A DNA stretch of 7,319 nt from JBOICV01 sp050740255 (GTDB lineage: Bacteria; Pseudomonadota; Gammaproteobacteria; Nevskiales; JBOICV01). This document shows, piece by piece, positions 6,185 to 7,319 of the stretch; positions within the stretch are counted from its first letter, which is position 1; each line of letters begins with the position of its first letter. The DNA is taken from contig JBOICV010000045.1 in NCBI GenBank assembly GCA_050740255.1, positions 1-7,319 of the forward strand, written 5' to 3'. The translations under genes and the position numbers were made by a program. Below the pieces are notes generated by a model. That model was not told where the DNA came from, searched no databases, and saw only the letters and a list, made by a program, of their open reading frames with translations.

Positions 6185-7319
6185 TTAGAAATCGAACTGC
6201 GTACGGAAACCCAGCGACTTGGGCGAGCCCTCGTAAGAAGGATTGCCGTTGGCGCGCTGCACATCAATGTCATGGCTGATCAGGTTCAGCATGAAGCGCA
6301 CGTTGGGGTTTACGTAGTAGTTGACGCCAATAGTGTAGGTTTCGATCTGGTTCTCGACCGTGCTCTCAGGCGGTGTCACCACGCCCGGTGTCGGCACGTT
6401 GATGTTGAATTCGCTTTCGAGAAAGTCGTAGCGCGCCACCAGCTCCCAGGCACCGGTTTTCTTCAGCGGCTTGAGACGATCGAACGTGCCGGTACCGGAG
6501 CGATAAGGCCGGGATTCGCCGGTCAGGAACCAGCTGCCGAAGACATAGAAGCCGCTGATCTTGGGGTCGCCGTTCTGCGGGTTACCGCCGTTGCCCGCCG
6601 CCTTGGGACTGGCGGTCTTGTAGTCGGCCGTCAGGTATTCACCCTGTACGGAGAATGGCCCAAACACGAACGCGGATTCCAAACCATAGCGCAGCGCGCG
6701 CTCGCCCTCGCTGACGTTTGCATTCTGCAGCAGGCTGGTTGGCGTCACTGCGATCTGCGGCACGTTGCGGGCGTCGTAGCGCGTGGTAGCCGGCGCGACC
6801 GCGCGCACATCATCCTCTGTGGCCACTGCCGCACCGATATGCCAGAGCTTGAGCTTGTCCTTGATCGGGGTCCAGGTGACACGGCCGCCCAGGCCGAAGC
6901 CGGCGCTCGAGGCCGTATCGTCATTGACCCCCGCGGCGGCGCCGCCAAGATTGGCGCCGACGGTCGAGTCCGTGGTATCGGTTCGGTTGGCGTCGAAGTA
7001 AGGCATCACCGCCCAGGTCATATTGCCGTAAATGCTTGAGAGCTGCGCACCGCGGCGGAAGTTAGGAGCTACCGCATTGATCGGCATCGAACGCTCGATC
7101 AGCGTGATCGAGTTGGAGCTGGTCAGCTCTTCCAGACCCATCGGTGTCTTGAAATTACCAATCTGCAGGCGCACCGGCGGCGACTCGCCGCCAAATGGCT
7201 TCCAGCCGGTATAGGCCAGCCAGACATTCTGGAGGTTGACGTTATTGCCGCTGATGTTGTTCGAATTGGTGCCGGTCGGAAAATCGAGCTCGAGCTGGCC
7301 TTCCCACACCGTGTAGAGC
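6185..7319 (-). CDS. Phosphate-selective porin O/P family outer-membrane porin, N-terminus missing
   Basis: The frame is open to the right edge of the window, so the start, the signal peptide and the first strands lie outside; 377 residues are visible. A GTG at 7307-7309 could be read as a start, but the codons before it continue in frame (L-Y-T) into typical porin sequence, so it is internal. Family evidence includes VWLAYTGWKPFGG, then RLQIGNFKTPMGLEELTSSN followed by an ERSMP motif, matching the conserved core of the OprP/OprO (Porin_O_P) family. Amphipathic beta-strands run throughout, and the C-terminus is GFRTQFDF, ending in phenylalanine as required for BAM-mediated insertion. The expected role is phosphate or polyphosphate passage across the outer membrane, supported by the neighbouring pst operon. 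Family members also include porins of other selectivity, and anion specificity cannot be read here because the pore-lining arginine and lysine positions were not aligned. Its own terminator follows at 6140-6168. Confidence 0.88.
   Translation of the reverse strand, partial: LYTVWEGQLELDFPTGTNSNNISGNNVNLQNVWLAYTGWKPFGGESPPVRLQIGNFKTPMGLEELTSSNSITLIERSMPINAVAPNFRRGAQLSSIYGNMTWAVMPYFDANRTDTTDSTVGANLGGAAAGVNDDTASSAGFGLGGRVTWTPIKDKLKLWHIGAAVATEDDVRAVAPATTRYDARNVPQIAVTPTSLLQNANVSEGERALRYGLESAFVFGPFSVQGEYLTADYKTASPKAAGNGGNPQNGDPKISGFYVFGSWFLTGESRPYRSGTGTFDRLKPLKKTGAWELVARYDFLESEFNINVPTPGVVTPPESTVENQIETYTIGVNYYVNPNVRFMLNLISHDIDVQRANGNPSYEGSPKSLGFRTQFDF

Noticed and set aside
7307..7309. GTG as the start codon of the porin
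   Set aside because: The frame continues upstream without a stop to the window edge, and the residues from this point on are already internal porin sequence with no signal peptide.

Overview
This is a phosphate-acquisition locus from a GC-rich Gram-negative bacterium, most likely a gammaproteobacterium. The evidence is an outer-membrane phosphate-type porin and PstC/PstA permeases in the enlarged form known from Pseudomonas-like bacteria, both far longer than the roughly 300-residue E. coli proteins. I cannot name the genus.

Layout, right to left, because all real genes lie on the minus strand. The right edge (6185-7319) holds most of a porin of the phosphate-selective O/P family, cut at its N-terminus by the window end. 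It finishes at a strong Rho-independent terminator (6140-6168). A 125-base gap then carries a tandem Pho-box-like array (6105-6132) overlapping the -35 region of a probable promoter (6080-6108). This drives pstC (3813-6059), pstA (2056-3816), pstB (1177-2028) and phoU (438-1157). These four genes are tightly packed (4-base overlap, then 27- and 19-base gaps) and almost certainly form one operon. Downstream of phoU is a 356-base intergenic stretch (82-437). It holds an inverted pair of GC-rich hairpin repeats and a possible promoter for a new gene whose first 27 codons (1-81) encode a signal-peptide-like N-terminus.

How it works together: the porin admits phosphate through the outer membrane, PstC and PstA form the inner-membrane channel, and PstB supplies ATP hydrolysis. 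PhoU links transporter state to PhoR/PhoB signalling, and PhoB-P would activate the operon through the Pho boxes. The periplasmic phosphate-binding protein PstS is not in the window; it may lie beyond the right edge or elsewhere.

The locus is mostly conventional. The points most worth a second look are a seven-fold repeat suggesting a periplasmic beta-propeller inside PstC, a large coiled-coil-rich periplasmic insert in PstA, the three-unit Pho-box array, and the REPIN-like repeat pair. I found no sign of a wholly new system, CRISPR array, tRNA, rRNA or insertion sequence.
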